Notes under the pieces: model-generated
The model's input: only the letters and a program-made list of their open reading frames with translations
What the model was told of the DNA's origin: nothing
Database searches by the model: none
From: Argopecten irradians
Lineage: Eukaryota > Mollusca > Bivalvia > Pectinida > Pectinidae
Length of the DNA: 64,000 nucleotides
Assembly: GCF_041381155.1 (NCBI RefSeq)
Contig: NC_091137.1
Coordinates: 15,619,765-15,683,764 of the forward strand
Reading direction: 5' to 3'
Part shown: piece after piece, positions 37,580 through 49,500 of the stretch
Position numbering within the stretch: the first letter of the stretch is position 1
Layout: the number at the start of each line of letters is the position of its first letter
Translations under genes and position numbers: made by a program

Positions 37580-40033
37580 TCAGTAATACACCTTTAGGTA
37601 TGAAAGATAAACCAGTATTACACCGAGGGTATGAAAGATAAACCAGTATTACTCTCTAAGGTATGAAAGTTAAACCAGTATTACTCCCTAAGGTATGAAA
37701 GTTAAACCAGTTTTACTCCCTTAGGTATGAAAGATAAACCAGTATTACTCCCTAAGGTATGAAAGATAAACCAGTATTACACCCTAAGGTATGAAAGTTA
37801 AACCAGTATTACACCCTAAGGTATGAAAGTTAAACCAGTATTACTCCCTTAGTATAAAGATAAACCAGTATTACTCCCTTAGGTATGAAAGTTAAACCAG
37901 TATTACTCCCTTAGGTATGAAAGTTAAACCAGTATTACTCCCTTAGGTATGAAATTAAACCAGTATTACACCCTTAGGTATGAAAGATAAACCAGTAAGT
38001 ATACCTACTCCCTTAGGTATGAAAGTTAAACCAGTTTTACTCCCTTAGGTATCAAAGATAAACCAGTATTACTCCCTAAGGTATGAAAGATAAACCAGTA
38101 TTACACCCTAAGGTATGAAAGTTAAACCAGTATTACACCCTTAGGTATGAAAGATAAACCAGTATTACACCCTTAGGTATGAAAGATAAACCAGTATTAC
38201 TCCCTTAGGTATGAAAGTTAAACCAGTATTACACCCTAAGGTATGAAAGATAAACCAGTATTACACCCTTAGGTATGAAAGATAAACCAGTATTACACCC
38301 TAAGGTATGAAAGTTAAACCAGTATTACACCCTAAGGTATGAAAGTTAAACCAGTATTACTCCCTAAGGTATGAAAGTTAAACCAGTATTACACCCTTAG
38401 GTATGAAAGTTAAACCAGTATTACACCCTTAGGTATGAAAGATAAACCAGTATTACACCCTTAGGTATGAAAGTTAAACCAGTATTACACCCTTAGGTAT
38501 GAAAGTTAAACCAGTATTACACCCTTAGGTATGAAATTAAACCAGTATTACACCCTTAGGTATGAAAGTAAACCAGTATTACACCCTTAGGTATGAAAGT
38601 TAAACCAGTATTACACCCTAAGGTATGAAAGATAAACCAGTATTACACCCTTAGGTATGAAAGATAAACCAGTATTACACCCTAGGTATGAAAGATAAAC
38701 CAGTATTACACCCTAGGTATGAAGATAAACCAGTATTACCCTTAGGTATGAAAGATAAACAGTATTACACCCTAAGGTATGAAAGATAAACCAGTATTAC
38801 ACCCTTAGGTATGAAAGATAAACCAGTATTACACCCTAAGGTATGAAAGATAAACCAGTATTACACCCTTAGGTATGAAAGATAAACCAGTATTACACCC
38901 TAAGGTATGAAAGATAAACCAGTATTACACCCTTAGGTATGAAAGATAAACCAGTATTACACCCTTAGGTATGAAAGTTAAACCAGTATTACTCCCTTAG
39001 GTATTAGAGATAAACCAGTATTACACCCTTAGGTATGAAAGATAAACCAGTATTACACCCTTAGGTATGAAAGATAAACCAGTATTACTCCCTTAGGTAT
39101 GAAAGATAAACCAGTATTACTCTCTAAGGTATGAAAGATAAACCAGTCTTTCTCCCTTAGGTATTAGAGATAAACCAGTATTACTCCCTTAGGTATGAAA
39201 TTAAACCAGTTATTACACCCTTAGGTATGAAATTAAACCAGTTATTACACCCTTAGGTATGAAAGATAAACCAGTATTTCTCCCTTAGGTATGAAAGATA
39301 AACCAGAATTACACCCTAGGTATGAAAGATAAACCAGTATTACACCCTAAGGTATGAAAGATAAACCAGTATTACACCCTAAGGTATGAAAGATAAACTA
39401 GTATTACTCCCTTAGGTATTAGAGTTAAACCAGTTTTACACCCTAAGGTATGAAAGATAAACCAGTATTACACCCTTAGGTATGAAAGATAAACTAGTAT
39501 TACTCCCTTAGGTATTAGAGTTAAACCAGTTTTACACCCTAAGGTATGAAAGATAAACCAGTTTTACACCCTAAGGTATGAAAGATAAACCAGTATTACA
39601 CCCTAAGGTATGAAAGATAAACCAGTATTACACCCTTAGGTATGAAAGATAAACCAGTATTACACCCTTAGGTATGAAAGATAAACCAGTATTACACCCT
39701 AAGGTATGAAAGATAAACCAGTTTTACACCCTAAGGTATGAAAGATAAACCAGTATTACTCCCTTAGGTATGAAAGTTAAACCAGTTCTACACCCTTAGG
39801 TATGAAAGATAAACCAGTATTACACCCTTATGTATGAATGATAAAGCAGTATTTCTCCCTTAGGTATCAAATATAAACCAGTATTACACCCTAAGGTATG
39901 AAAGATAAACCAGTACTACATCCTAAGGTATTAAATATATACCAGTATTACACCCTTAAGTATGAAAGTTAAACCAGTATTACACCCTTAGGTATGAAAG
40001 TTAAACCAGTATTACACCCTAAGGTATGAAAGA
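37580..40033. repeat. 32-bp minisatellite, about 77 units
   Basis: Same unit and variants as at 32274-33861, in segmental-duplication copy 2. It contains several units with small deletions (for example near 37856, 38690-38760) and one 12-bp insertion near 37998. The flanking bases on both sides match copy 1. Confidence 0.95.
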
Positions 40034-40287
40034 TTATACACTTTTTGAAGATTAATACGAGGAATTGTTTGACCTGAGAAAAGGCCGAAATTGTTTTGTT
40101 TTATCAAACGATACAGGTTTAGCAATTTGAAAAATAAATGAAGCAAGGAAAACGCAATGACTCATTTAACAAAAAAGAAAGAAAATCTTCATTCATGTAT
40201 CCTCAGTACTTACTTTTAGTACATCAGGTAGGCTTTGTTTCACAATTATTATTTTCGGAGATTCACTGATAACAAATAAGGGGGATA

Positions 40288-40848
40288 ATTAGTTCTACAA
40301 AGAGAATTATATAAGGGAGACAACTAGTACATACAAACATACAAATTGTATTTTCCCTTCCTCTCATTTCTCATTCACTCTATATTCATACAGTAAATGA
40401 AGTTCTGTACATAGTATTATGTATTTTAGAAGTAATTCTAATTGTTCTACAACAAAAGGTGATGATAGTAACCTTTTTTTTCTAGAAGATTGATTGACAT
40501 TTGAAGAATACATCTTATTTTCTTTTCCTTTTTTGTTACATTGGACTGGTAATCCATTTCAAGTATTCCAACAATTTTTATTAATCTTTATCCATATGAA
40601 TAAAGATACATTGATATGTATTTTCTTAAATTTTTATTTTTTTATCATGTGCTTAATTTACAGTATAATCTTACTGTAATTGTTCATATATATAAGAAAA
40701 TATGTTAATTCAGATAAATATTTTGATAGTATTTCTTCAAATAACAATAAGTCTCTTACTAATGAAGGGGAGTTACCCCATACAAAGCAAAATATATATG
40801 GGAGTTAACCCGTACAACAAAATGTATCCTTTCATATTTTTGAAACAT
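40288..40848. other. AT-rich spacer, no gene seen
   Basis: Begins directly after the duplication and includes an AAGGGAGACAACTAG motif near 40313. No exon was recognised. Confidence 0.4.
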
Positions 40849-40849
40849 T

Positions 40850-40934
<85 letters not shown>
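40849..40934. repeat. (CT)n microsatellite
   Basis: About 86 bp of uninterrupted CT dinucleotides apart from one CCC interruption near 40900. Long frames across it on both strands are artefacts. Confidence 0.98.
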
Positions 40935-40938
<4 letters not shown>

Positions 40939-41003
40939 CAATAAGTGCAGACTTCAAATATAAATATAAGTATATATAAAAAGGAAGATTTTGATACTAT
41001 GAA

Positions 41004-41990
41004 CTATACTAAGGCATTTGATAACATTTTGCACTGTTCCTTTTTTCTTGAATTTTGACATTTCAAATAATTTCCAATATTTTCTATAGTAATGCTTTTA
41101 AAGTTAACAAGTACAGATTGGACACTTATATTCTTGTTTTGGTACTTACCAATATTTCTAACTTTCGATACTGTAAATTTAGTGCTGATAACAATTGTTT
41201 CCAATAAATCTTTCTCTTTATCTTCATAATTACCTAGCAGAAATATTTCTTCATTACTTAATATATCAATAATTTTCTGTATCCAAGAGATTGATTAGAA
41301 AAATCGTGTTTTATACAAGACAAAAAATTCTGAACATTATTACATGTGTAAAATAAATGACACAGTGTTTTAGCATTTTCACAAAAATGACATTTTCCAT
41401 CAGATCTATTCATTAATTGTAATTTTGTTTCTGTAAAAATGGTTCTATGTAAAAAACATCCACTCAAACTCAAATTGTTCATTTTATTGTGAGATAGCAA
41501 TGTACTGAAATTTGGTCCATATTATTTGCCATTTCTTTTTTTTTGTGTGTCTAAACTACTATTTTGGAAGTAATCTTTCCATTTTACTTCTGCAATGGGT
41601 TCACAATCCGGCATCATATTTTTTTGTATATATATTTTCCTTTATCTTTTCAGAAGAAATTAGTGTTTCTTTATTCAATTTGTTGATTTTAATAGCTATT
41701 TTTAAACTGTTTAATATATTGAACATAATAATCTCTGAGTATTTGTAAAAAAAAATTTTAAAAAATGCGGAATTGAATTTTTAATAATAGTAAATTCTGC
41801 TATCCAGTTATGTTTTTGTATCAATTTTCTCAGAAGTAGCACACTATCAATGATTTTTTTACCTTCTTCAATCATATTATCTTTAATTTTTGTCAAATGA
41901 GACTTAATAAAAGATTTAAAACATTGCGATTTACCATTTACAAGTATTTCTAAAAAGGGAAGGCATGCTCTGATTTGATTTCTCAAAAAT
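41004..41990 (-). mobile_element. 3' fragment of a second, different LINE
   Basis: Minus-strand frames 41711-41986, 41258-41500 and 41004-41204 read in order as the C-terminal end of a non-LTR retrotransposon ORF2. The first part has the pattern PFLEILVNGKSQCF...IKDNMIEEGK. The second has ETKLQLMNRSDGKCHFC followed by CHLFYTC, the Cys/His block typical after the RNase H-like region. The third has VSKVRNIGKYQ. Frameshifts and stops separate the three. The 5' truncation is near 41990. It belongs to a different family from the 8.8-10.4 kb LINE. Confidence 0.7.
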
Positions 41991-42147
41991 GTAAAAGCGA
42001 CAGGGGACGGGGATTTCCCTGTATCAATTTAAAGCCAGGATACCATATTTGCAATGTCAACCTCTGAACAGGTGTTCATCGGTCTCAGGTTGACATTGAA
42101 TTTTGTAAAGATCTGTCCGAGCTGTCTAATAACAAAATAACGTCATA

Positions 42148-42240
42148 TAACAAAATCCAGTATTACAATTAAAGGTATGAGAAATAAACCAGTTTTACAC
42201 CCAAAGGTATGAGAGACAAACTAGTTTTAAACCCATATGT
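42148..42240. repeat. Isolated relic copies of the 32-bp minisatellite
   Basis: Two to three diverged units (CCAGTATTACAATTAAAGG, ATAAACCAGTTTTACACCC, AAAGGTATGAGAGACAAAC) lie 1.9 kb outside the segmental duplication, in the same orientation as the two large arrays. Confidence 0.7.
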
Positions 42241-42742
42241 TTGAGAAGTGTGGTATTGCGTTATTTTCTGTGTTGTCATTGTGAAAGATAAGAATTTAAA
42301 GGTTGTTTAAAAGTATCTTCTGATGTATAGGAAAAAAAGAATGACAGAATTTTTTGGAAAAAAATGAAAATATGCATCCTAAGTTAAATGCTAAGCATCA
42401 TTTACGTCAGTCTATTCTAACACACTCCAATATTTTTAAAGCCTTCGTCCATATTATTTTAAAGTAAAACAAACATTTTTTATCCTTCTTCCTTTGAATG
42501 TATTCTTCAATAAACTGCTACACTATATATAGGACAAGTAACCTTATTGTATCACTACCATCATGGTGTTTATTCTATTTCCCGATATCATCCTCTTTGT
42601 ATTGACGTACAAATTGTAGGATTACTTCGCTACACTCCACATGATATCCTGTACCTATTGTTGGCTAAAATGAAATTTAATTGCAATGCATGTCCTCACA
42701 CGTTAACCTGTATAAGAATGTCGCCACGTTTTATAACTTTAT

Positions 42743-42955
42743 AGGAAAGTAGGTCACCACATTTCACAACTATAGGAACGTAGGTCACCATTTCAGAACT
42801 GTGTAGGAACGTAGATCACCACATTTCAGAAAAGTGTAGGACTGTGTAGGAAAGTAGGTCACCACATTTGAGAACTGTGTAGGAAAGTAGGTCACTACAT
42901 TTCAGAACTGAGTAGGAAAGTAGGTCACCATATTTATGAACTGTAGGTAAGTTTT
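42743..42955. repeat. ~33-bp tandem repeat, six copies
   Basis: Units read approximately GAACTGTGTAGGAAAGTAGG followed by TCACCACATTTCA, with small indels in copies 1-3. Confidence 0.8.
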
Positions 42956-43937
42956 GAGAACTCGTCGCTATGGAGACGTTTATTTTGGTTACGGTTCGCA
43001 GTCAAAGTCACATTCACCCTGTCTACTGTGTAGACAAGCGAGTAGTCACTCATTTAATGACCTGCTTTGTAATATTTTCCAATAATTCCCATTGATATAC
43101 ATACCATTACCATGTCTAGGCCCGGTTTTCTACTGTGTGCATTAGTCTCAGCATGATAATATAGGCCATGTTGGTTCTGTTCATTAAATTGTTTTAATTA
43201 AACACAACAACAAGTAAATTAGTTAATGAATCGTAAATACACAATTTGTCTGATAATGCAAAGCATAAATCAGTCATTCAAGGATTGTTGGTGTTGTTTT
43301 GATTAATTTAGCTCACGAACCGTTCAATAATAAAAACCAATAATAACAACCTCATATAAAGAAGAAAGCGACAATAGATGATTTGTTATGTGAGAATAAA
43401 GGCGCCTTTTTCAAAACATTTAGTTGCAAGATACCAAGTATCGACCATATATCGATTCCAAGGTTATAGACTAATTTACTTCGGAGATAACAAATATTAT
43501 GGATAAACATACAGGGTCATACTCTGATTATGAAGTACACAAATAATTATTCCACAATTCGACCTTTACTATTCAGTCTCACAGACATATACAACACAAG
43601 CAGTAGAATCAACAACAAACATATTCTAAATCGACAATTTGATAAGACACCGCACAAAGTATATTGATTTTATCCATTTTGAAAAAAGAGAATAATTTAT
43701 CATTCACATACTAAATAAAATGTCAGTGGATTATATGATATCTATTTGTTAAAATGATCTTTTATTGGGACATTGGCAGTCTTGATTAATACTACAAAAC
43801 GTAGAAAGAAATAGCGAAAACTGACATGATATTCCGCTTTTTGTCCGTATCGATTTATGAGACAAAGGTAAAACAACGTTGGATATATTGTCGCACAGTA
43901 CATTCATTTCAATATCAAAATCGCATTCCATATATAT
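42956..43937. other. Intergenic, nothing recognised
   Basis: AT-rich sequence without supported exons or repeats. Confidence 0.4.
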
Positions 43938-44255
43938 ATGATCTTACATGAGTGTTCATTTCAAATGAGATTTTATGAAACAAGCATGAGAAGTTTTTTA
44001 TTTTGCGAGCCCTGGCGAGCAAAAATTAAAACTTTCAGACGAGTTTCCTAAAATCGCAAATGAAATGAACACAAATTTAAGATACTTTTTATCACATATC
44101 TACAAATACCTACATTACAAAGGGTTTAACGTCAAAATGTATTTCGAAAATCCAGCAGTTACCGCAATTTTGTCCTGCCTTACTCGTAATCCTGACGTCG
44201 CGTCATTTTACTTGACGTCATTTAATTGTTTCTGTGTTACGTCACAATGAAAATC
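43938..44255. mobile_element. Diverged third copy of the palindromic CRE-bearing element
   Basis: TGATCTTACATGAGTGTTC at the left pairs imperfectly with GAACACAAATTTAAGATAC ending about 44083. An inner hairpin, TTTGCGAGCCCTGGCGAGCAAA, sits near 44012. As in the copies at 31.7 and 37.0 kb, the palindrome is followed by AAATCCAGCA and then ACGTCA-type motifs (CCTGACGTCGCGTCATTT, TTGACGTCAT, TTACGTCACAAT) and an ACTAGTG motif. Confidence 0.55.
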
Positions 44256-44557
44256 TCTCCAGGTCATATTACACTAGTGACATATGCAAAAATATTACAC
44301 GGGCGTTATCAGTCGGATAATATGATAAAACCAATTACCAATAAAACATTAACTTGCATAGTTTGCACAACGTCATCACAAACCGTCAAATGTGTTTCGG
44401 AGGAATAAACAATGTCTAATGGAATAAGCGATTTCTGCCGTACTAATGAGAAAGGACATCAGCTACAATTCGACAATCAGAGTGTTATATCATCAAAGTT
44501 TATGTAGAGTACAATCTTTTGTATTATATCTCCATAGTAATCTATTTAAATTACACC

Positions 44558-45361
44558 TTAAAGGGACATGAACCTAAATAAACCATGTAAATTTGAGTAA
44601 AATACATATTTAAGACGTATCAGATACCTTACTAAGTAATATATATCAGTTATTGTGCAAATGTGTCAAATAAAATAATTATAATGGAAATTCAATCTTT
44701 CTGTATTTTGAACCGGCCCGGTCGAATTATGTAAAGATAATATAGTAGTGTTAAACTTTAGTGACCTCCCATAATGCACGGCACACATGTAAACAAAATG
44801 GTGGGTCAAAAACGTGGGTGAAGCGAACACAAACGAATTATGATAGAAAAAAAAGTGTACGTCAAGAGTCAGTTACGTGCGCGATTTGGAAAGAAGGTAA
44901 ATACAAATGGATCGCTGAAATGCAAGAGACGTGAGGAACTCCCCACTTTATACTTGCGTGCTGTTCATATGTGCAATAAGTCAGGAACCTCACTTCGCGG
45001 TGCCCTGCCGAATGAAAAGTCTCGTTTGACTTTTGACTTATCATTCTTACGCTAAATACAAATTGTTTTATAACGAATATGGCTTAAACTTCATTTGTCA
45101 ACCATCGTAGTAGAAAACAAATATTCCTTGTCATGTCAGCAAGTTTGTTGTTCATTATAACCTCGCATTCGGCCAGCTTTCGATTAGTGTTCCAAAAATA
45201 GAATATGACGGTCTTTTTTAAAAATAATTTTTGAGGTAAATATTCCCATGTTTTCCTGTCGTTTCAGATAACCAATCATTGTAACAAAATATTCAATAAA
45301 CATCTGAAAACCATATCTAAGCATACAGAACAACTTATTTAAGGTCCATGTCCGTTTAAAT
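44558..45361. mobile_element. ~800-bp element with ~25-bp terminal inverted repeats
   Basis: The left end TTAAAGGGACATGAACCTA (44558 on) matches the reverse complement of the right end (TTAAACGGACATGGACCTT, 45361 backwards) at about 22 of 25 positions. The interior has a 71-codon frame (44840-45055) with no recognised transposase motif. It is probably a non-autonomous DNA transposon; no clear target duplication was seen. Confidence 0.55.
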
Positions 45362-46573
45362 AACTTCACATCTAAATCTCAAAAGATAACCACACAACTA
45401 TATGTCTATAGTACAACAAAACAAGTAGGAAATGTGAACACGATATTAGCCCCGAAACTATCTAGTTTCCATGAGTCTAAATTCATATAACCGCTTAAGT
45501 TTACTCTTACCTTAGAAGTTGACCTCCATGACTAAAGACATATTACACATGGAATATAAGCATTATTCGTTGCATGAACAGGAACATACAATACACTTCA
45601 TCGTTAATATTGGAAACATTGAAAGTATCATACTCCTGTTTATATGGTATATTTACACTTTCTTCACCATCATTATTGCCATTACAATAATTTAAAAAAT
45701 ATCGAGAAAAGCGCTCTATAGTGCGATTGTTTATAGTTTGTATATTGGGTATATGATGAGATAGATATGATCTCATATGCTGTTACAAATATCATCTTGA
45801 GCTATCAAAGATATTTCATAATCCATATCAAATTTATTATCATCAACTTATTCAGTTATTTCTTTTATTGTATTTCAGATAAAATTTGATTTAGATTATA
45901 CACATAGACGCCATTGATAAGATCTCGCTTGAAGTTCAACATGTACACCGTTAAGGCGAGAGTCAGTCAAGATAAGAAGATAATATGGCGAACACTACAC
46001 TGAGGCGAACAGGTTTGGACTTCACTCCCTGTGGTCTAACAACCGATTTAGATAGACAAACAGAAGTTTAAAGAGTTCTTTTGGTTGATTCTTAAATATT
46101 AATAACGGATTCGTTAATGTGTCTGTGTACTAATAGTAATGATGAAATATAAACAGGAAACGGCACACCGTTATCCTTGTTATACATTATACATAACGTT
46201 CCGAGACACGGAGATATATTCCATGTCTCAATAATAATAAAAAAACATGTATAAAGCGTGCTTTTGAATGATATAGAACTGTAATACATATATTTTACCA
46301 TTTAGGAGTGAGCTGGTTAATCTATATAAGTCTGGTAACTATCGTTCGATCAGGACTATACGATGGTAGGTATTAACGCTAATGAGATATTTACACTGAT
46401 AAGAAATACGTTAACTGGTAACATTGATAATCATTTATAGATAGATAATTAATTGTGTCGTTCGCATCATTTTAAAAAGTTTATTTTAAAAAAATCCATA
46501 CGGTTATGGCAATGGCTTTTTCAATTTTGCCAAAACCTTATACTACATGTATCAATTCATATGACCTTGTAAG
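45362..46573. other. Region upstream of the multi-domain Ly6 gene
   Basis: The 5' exon(s) with the start codon and signal peptide should lie here or further upstream, but none with the required phase-1 donor was identified. A TATA-like TCTATATAAG lies at about 46320. Confidence 0.35.
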
Positions 46574-49500
46574 GGAGACAACTCTGCAGCCAATGTAATG
46601 ACCGTGACAACAGTACGGACTGTAACACTTATGTATGGTGTGCCAGCAACCAGGTAGGACATGTGTCAAATTGTTTTACGTAGAGTAAACGAATCGTAAA
46701 TCTATTTAGGTAGGAATCAATATTAATATAAAAGATGAAGATTTTGAGTGATTGACATATTTTTTAGCTGCAATATTGATTTTAATATGACGTCTTGAGT
46801 ACTAATTTGTAACGTTAATTTACTGTTTTTTCCAAATCGTTCGTGAATCAAACACATTACTGGAATATAATTTATTACTTATTTTATAAGCTCTAACAAG
46901 ACACGATATAAAAGAAATAAAATCAAAAATAAATGATAAGAAAAAAATCACACCATCTTTGTTGACATCTATCAACTTGAAATTAACTTGATTGTTTCCG
47001 CTAAAGAAATGCCTAACATCCAGCTATATAACGACGGATGGCCGAACAAAGTACTTCACTGGCTGTGTAGGTAAACAGGTAAGCAAATCAAAGGCAAATT
47101 TACAAATTTTATAATATTACAAAATCATGGCACATTAATGTTCACATGAAATATTCAAATAGATTCACAATAGTTTTATAAATGATATTATGAAATGACA
47201 AAACATGTCTGAGGGTACTTTTTTTTTGAGGATCTTGATAAAATATGATTACACATTCGACCTTTCCCCCCACCCCCCACGTTAAGGTCACTTGAGGAAT
47301 TTGTTCTTTACCTTAGGCTTGCGATGATCTAGAACAGCATGGAACTGTAATACCGTTAACAGGACTCCTTCCAGTTCCGTCCAGTATATTTGATCAGAGC
47401 TGCTGTGATGGTCAGGGATGTAATGGTATCAGGGGTAGGTATCTGGTCACTGTTTTATAAAAAACAATTACATCGTGATATTTGTTTTAAATTTTAATAG
47501 TGAAATAAGTATGTTTCTAACAAATATTGTTTGAACCATATAACGTTTAATTATGACCATTTATTTTTAGTTATCAGTGATACACAGTAATTATGAAATC
47601 TTGAATAATTAAGGTTGTCAAAGTCGAAAAACATTCACCAAATAAGTGAGGGTGAATAAATCTCAATATATCAATGATATTGCCAGACTCACCAACTGGA
47701 CAGCCGATGTGTATGACATGTCCGGAGATCGAGGATCCATCTCAATGTAACAGGGCCAACTTGTGTAGTGAACATCAAGTGAGTTTCCTAAATAGCATGG
47801 ACTGAATATATCGTATTTGCTCTTTTCAATATTGAATGACATTATAGTTTAATAAATTGATCTCCGTTTATTTATTTGTTTTAATATTTTAGTATAATAT
47901 GGTATTTAACCACCTAGTTCGTACGCGAATTCAAATGTTTCGCAATATGTAAATGTTTAGCGAATATTTGTATTTAAATCTCATATTTGGATGCACGATT
48001 GTACGCAAGAACTCTTGATCGGAAGTTTTGAATTTGATGAAAAATGTGTTAAAATTGATGAAGATACGAAATACTTACTGCATAGGGGAAAAATAAGCGG
48101 TGTACAGTTTACCAGAGAGGATCTGTAAACATAACAATTTATTAATTTTAGTACATTTTTACAATATGTTTGCTTTAAAATGTTTTTTTTTGTGTTTTTA
48201 GCATATTAAACGTTTCCACTCTCTTTCCTTTATCGCGAACCAAATCCAGCTATGTTTTGTAATATATTTAAGCATTGATTTTTTTTTTATATAATTTGTC
48301 TTATATTAAATTTTACAATTATATTTGATAGTATAAAACATGTTTAAATACACCAATCTTGTGAATTTCAAGGGATTCTTTTTCCGAATGGAAATGATAC
48401 ACAATGTTAATGTCTCTATTGTGGCGTCACAATAATGACGGGGTTTCGCGCAGTTCTCTGATTTATTTTTCATTTTCATAGAGGTATGCTAAAAAGTATG
48501 GCAACCCAGAAAGCCAGATTTAGTATGAAAATGAAGAAAAAAATATATCCCGATAATTAATTATTCTGACGTCTGACGTTGTTCATATCTAAAATTCCTT
48601 ACTGTGAGTTGGGGCAGTGTTGAGATACCTAAGTTCTAAGTGTTGTTTGTAGGAGTGCCTGTATCACAAACACTTACACTTCGATGCTCAGTACCATGTT
48701 ATCTATAAATACGAACTCAAGTGCGAGGATAAAAATGTGAGTTGTCTTTCCGGAATGTATACATATATATTGATCATATAACATTATTCATGAGTGATTA
48801 ATCAAGCAATGAAAAACTTAGAATATAGGAATAAGAAAAACAATGCACTTTTTATTATTTTTTAAGACAACAGTTTCAAGCAAATTAATTTAACTAATGA
48901 AACTACACAATTTAAAGTTCTTTCTTTATTACTTACAGAACCACTGTATTTCCAATTGCTAAATCGTCTAAAATATCTATTTTTTCAATAACATGTATAA
49001 AATTTAGTAATTAATGACTCCTCGAGCACTAGCTGTTGCCTTTCAGTCCTGTCCAGCTAAGAATGGATCCTGTCACCCTTCCCCCAGGTCCCCAGGGTGT
49101 ACAGGGGATCATGGCTGCTGTACGGGGGATTTCTGCAATCTCTTCCACGCCATGTGTAAGTCCATAGGTATCGTTAAATGAGCTTCATTTCAGAATAGGA
49201 ATGTTTGATAATGCCTGTTACATTTTTTCGGGAATATGTTGTCCAACCATTCACCTTGCGTTTCAATATTGCATACCAAATATCTTACAATAATTATCAT
49301 ATCTAGTATAAAAATTAAGCACATTTGATTCGGTCAATATAGTGTTATACCACCCTGATAGAATATCAAATAAAGACATCGAACTATGCCCTCTGTCATT
49401 ATTTAATTCTAGAAAGGTGGTAAAACACCAAATGGACCTCAGAAAATGTATATAATTGATAAATTGCCTATATATCACATTAGTTATAGCGATGGATTGA

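Larger units (their letters stand above)
34113..40287. repeat. Tandem segmental duplication, copy 2 (6.2 kb)
   Basis: Second copy of the 28818-34112 block, ending at AAGGGGGATA before unique sequence (ATTAGTTC). It is about 880 bp longer, almost entirely because its 32-bp minisatellite has about 27 more units. It includes the degenerate ~125-bp trio at 34795-35200 and the identical 65-codon frame at 36035-36232. No gene is supported. Confidence 0.95.

Noticed and set aside
32274..40033. CRISPR-like arrays
   Set aside because: Units are directly adjacent with no unique spacers, in a eukaryotic context; these are minisatellites.
40702..40944. Frames with poly-(SL) or poly-(RE)
   Set aside because: Translations of the (CT)n microsatellite.
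46506..46572. ATG with MAMAFSILP as a possible signal peptide for the multi-domain Ly6 gene
   Set aside because: It is in a different frame from exon 46574-46653 and would need an impossibly short intron.
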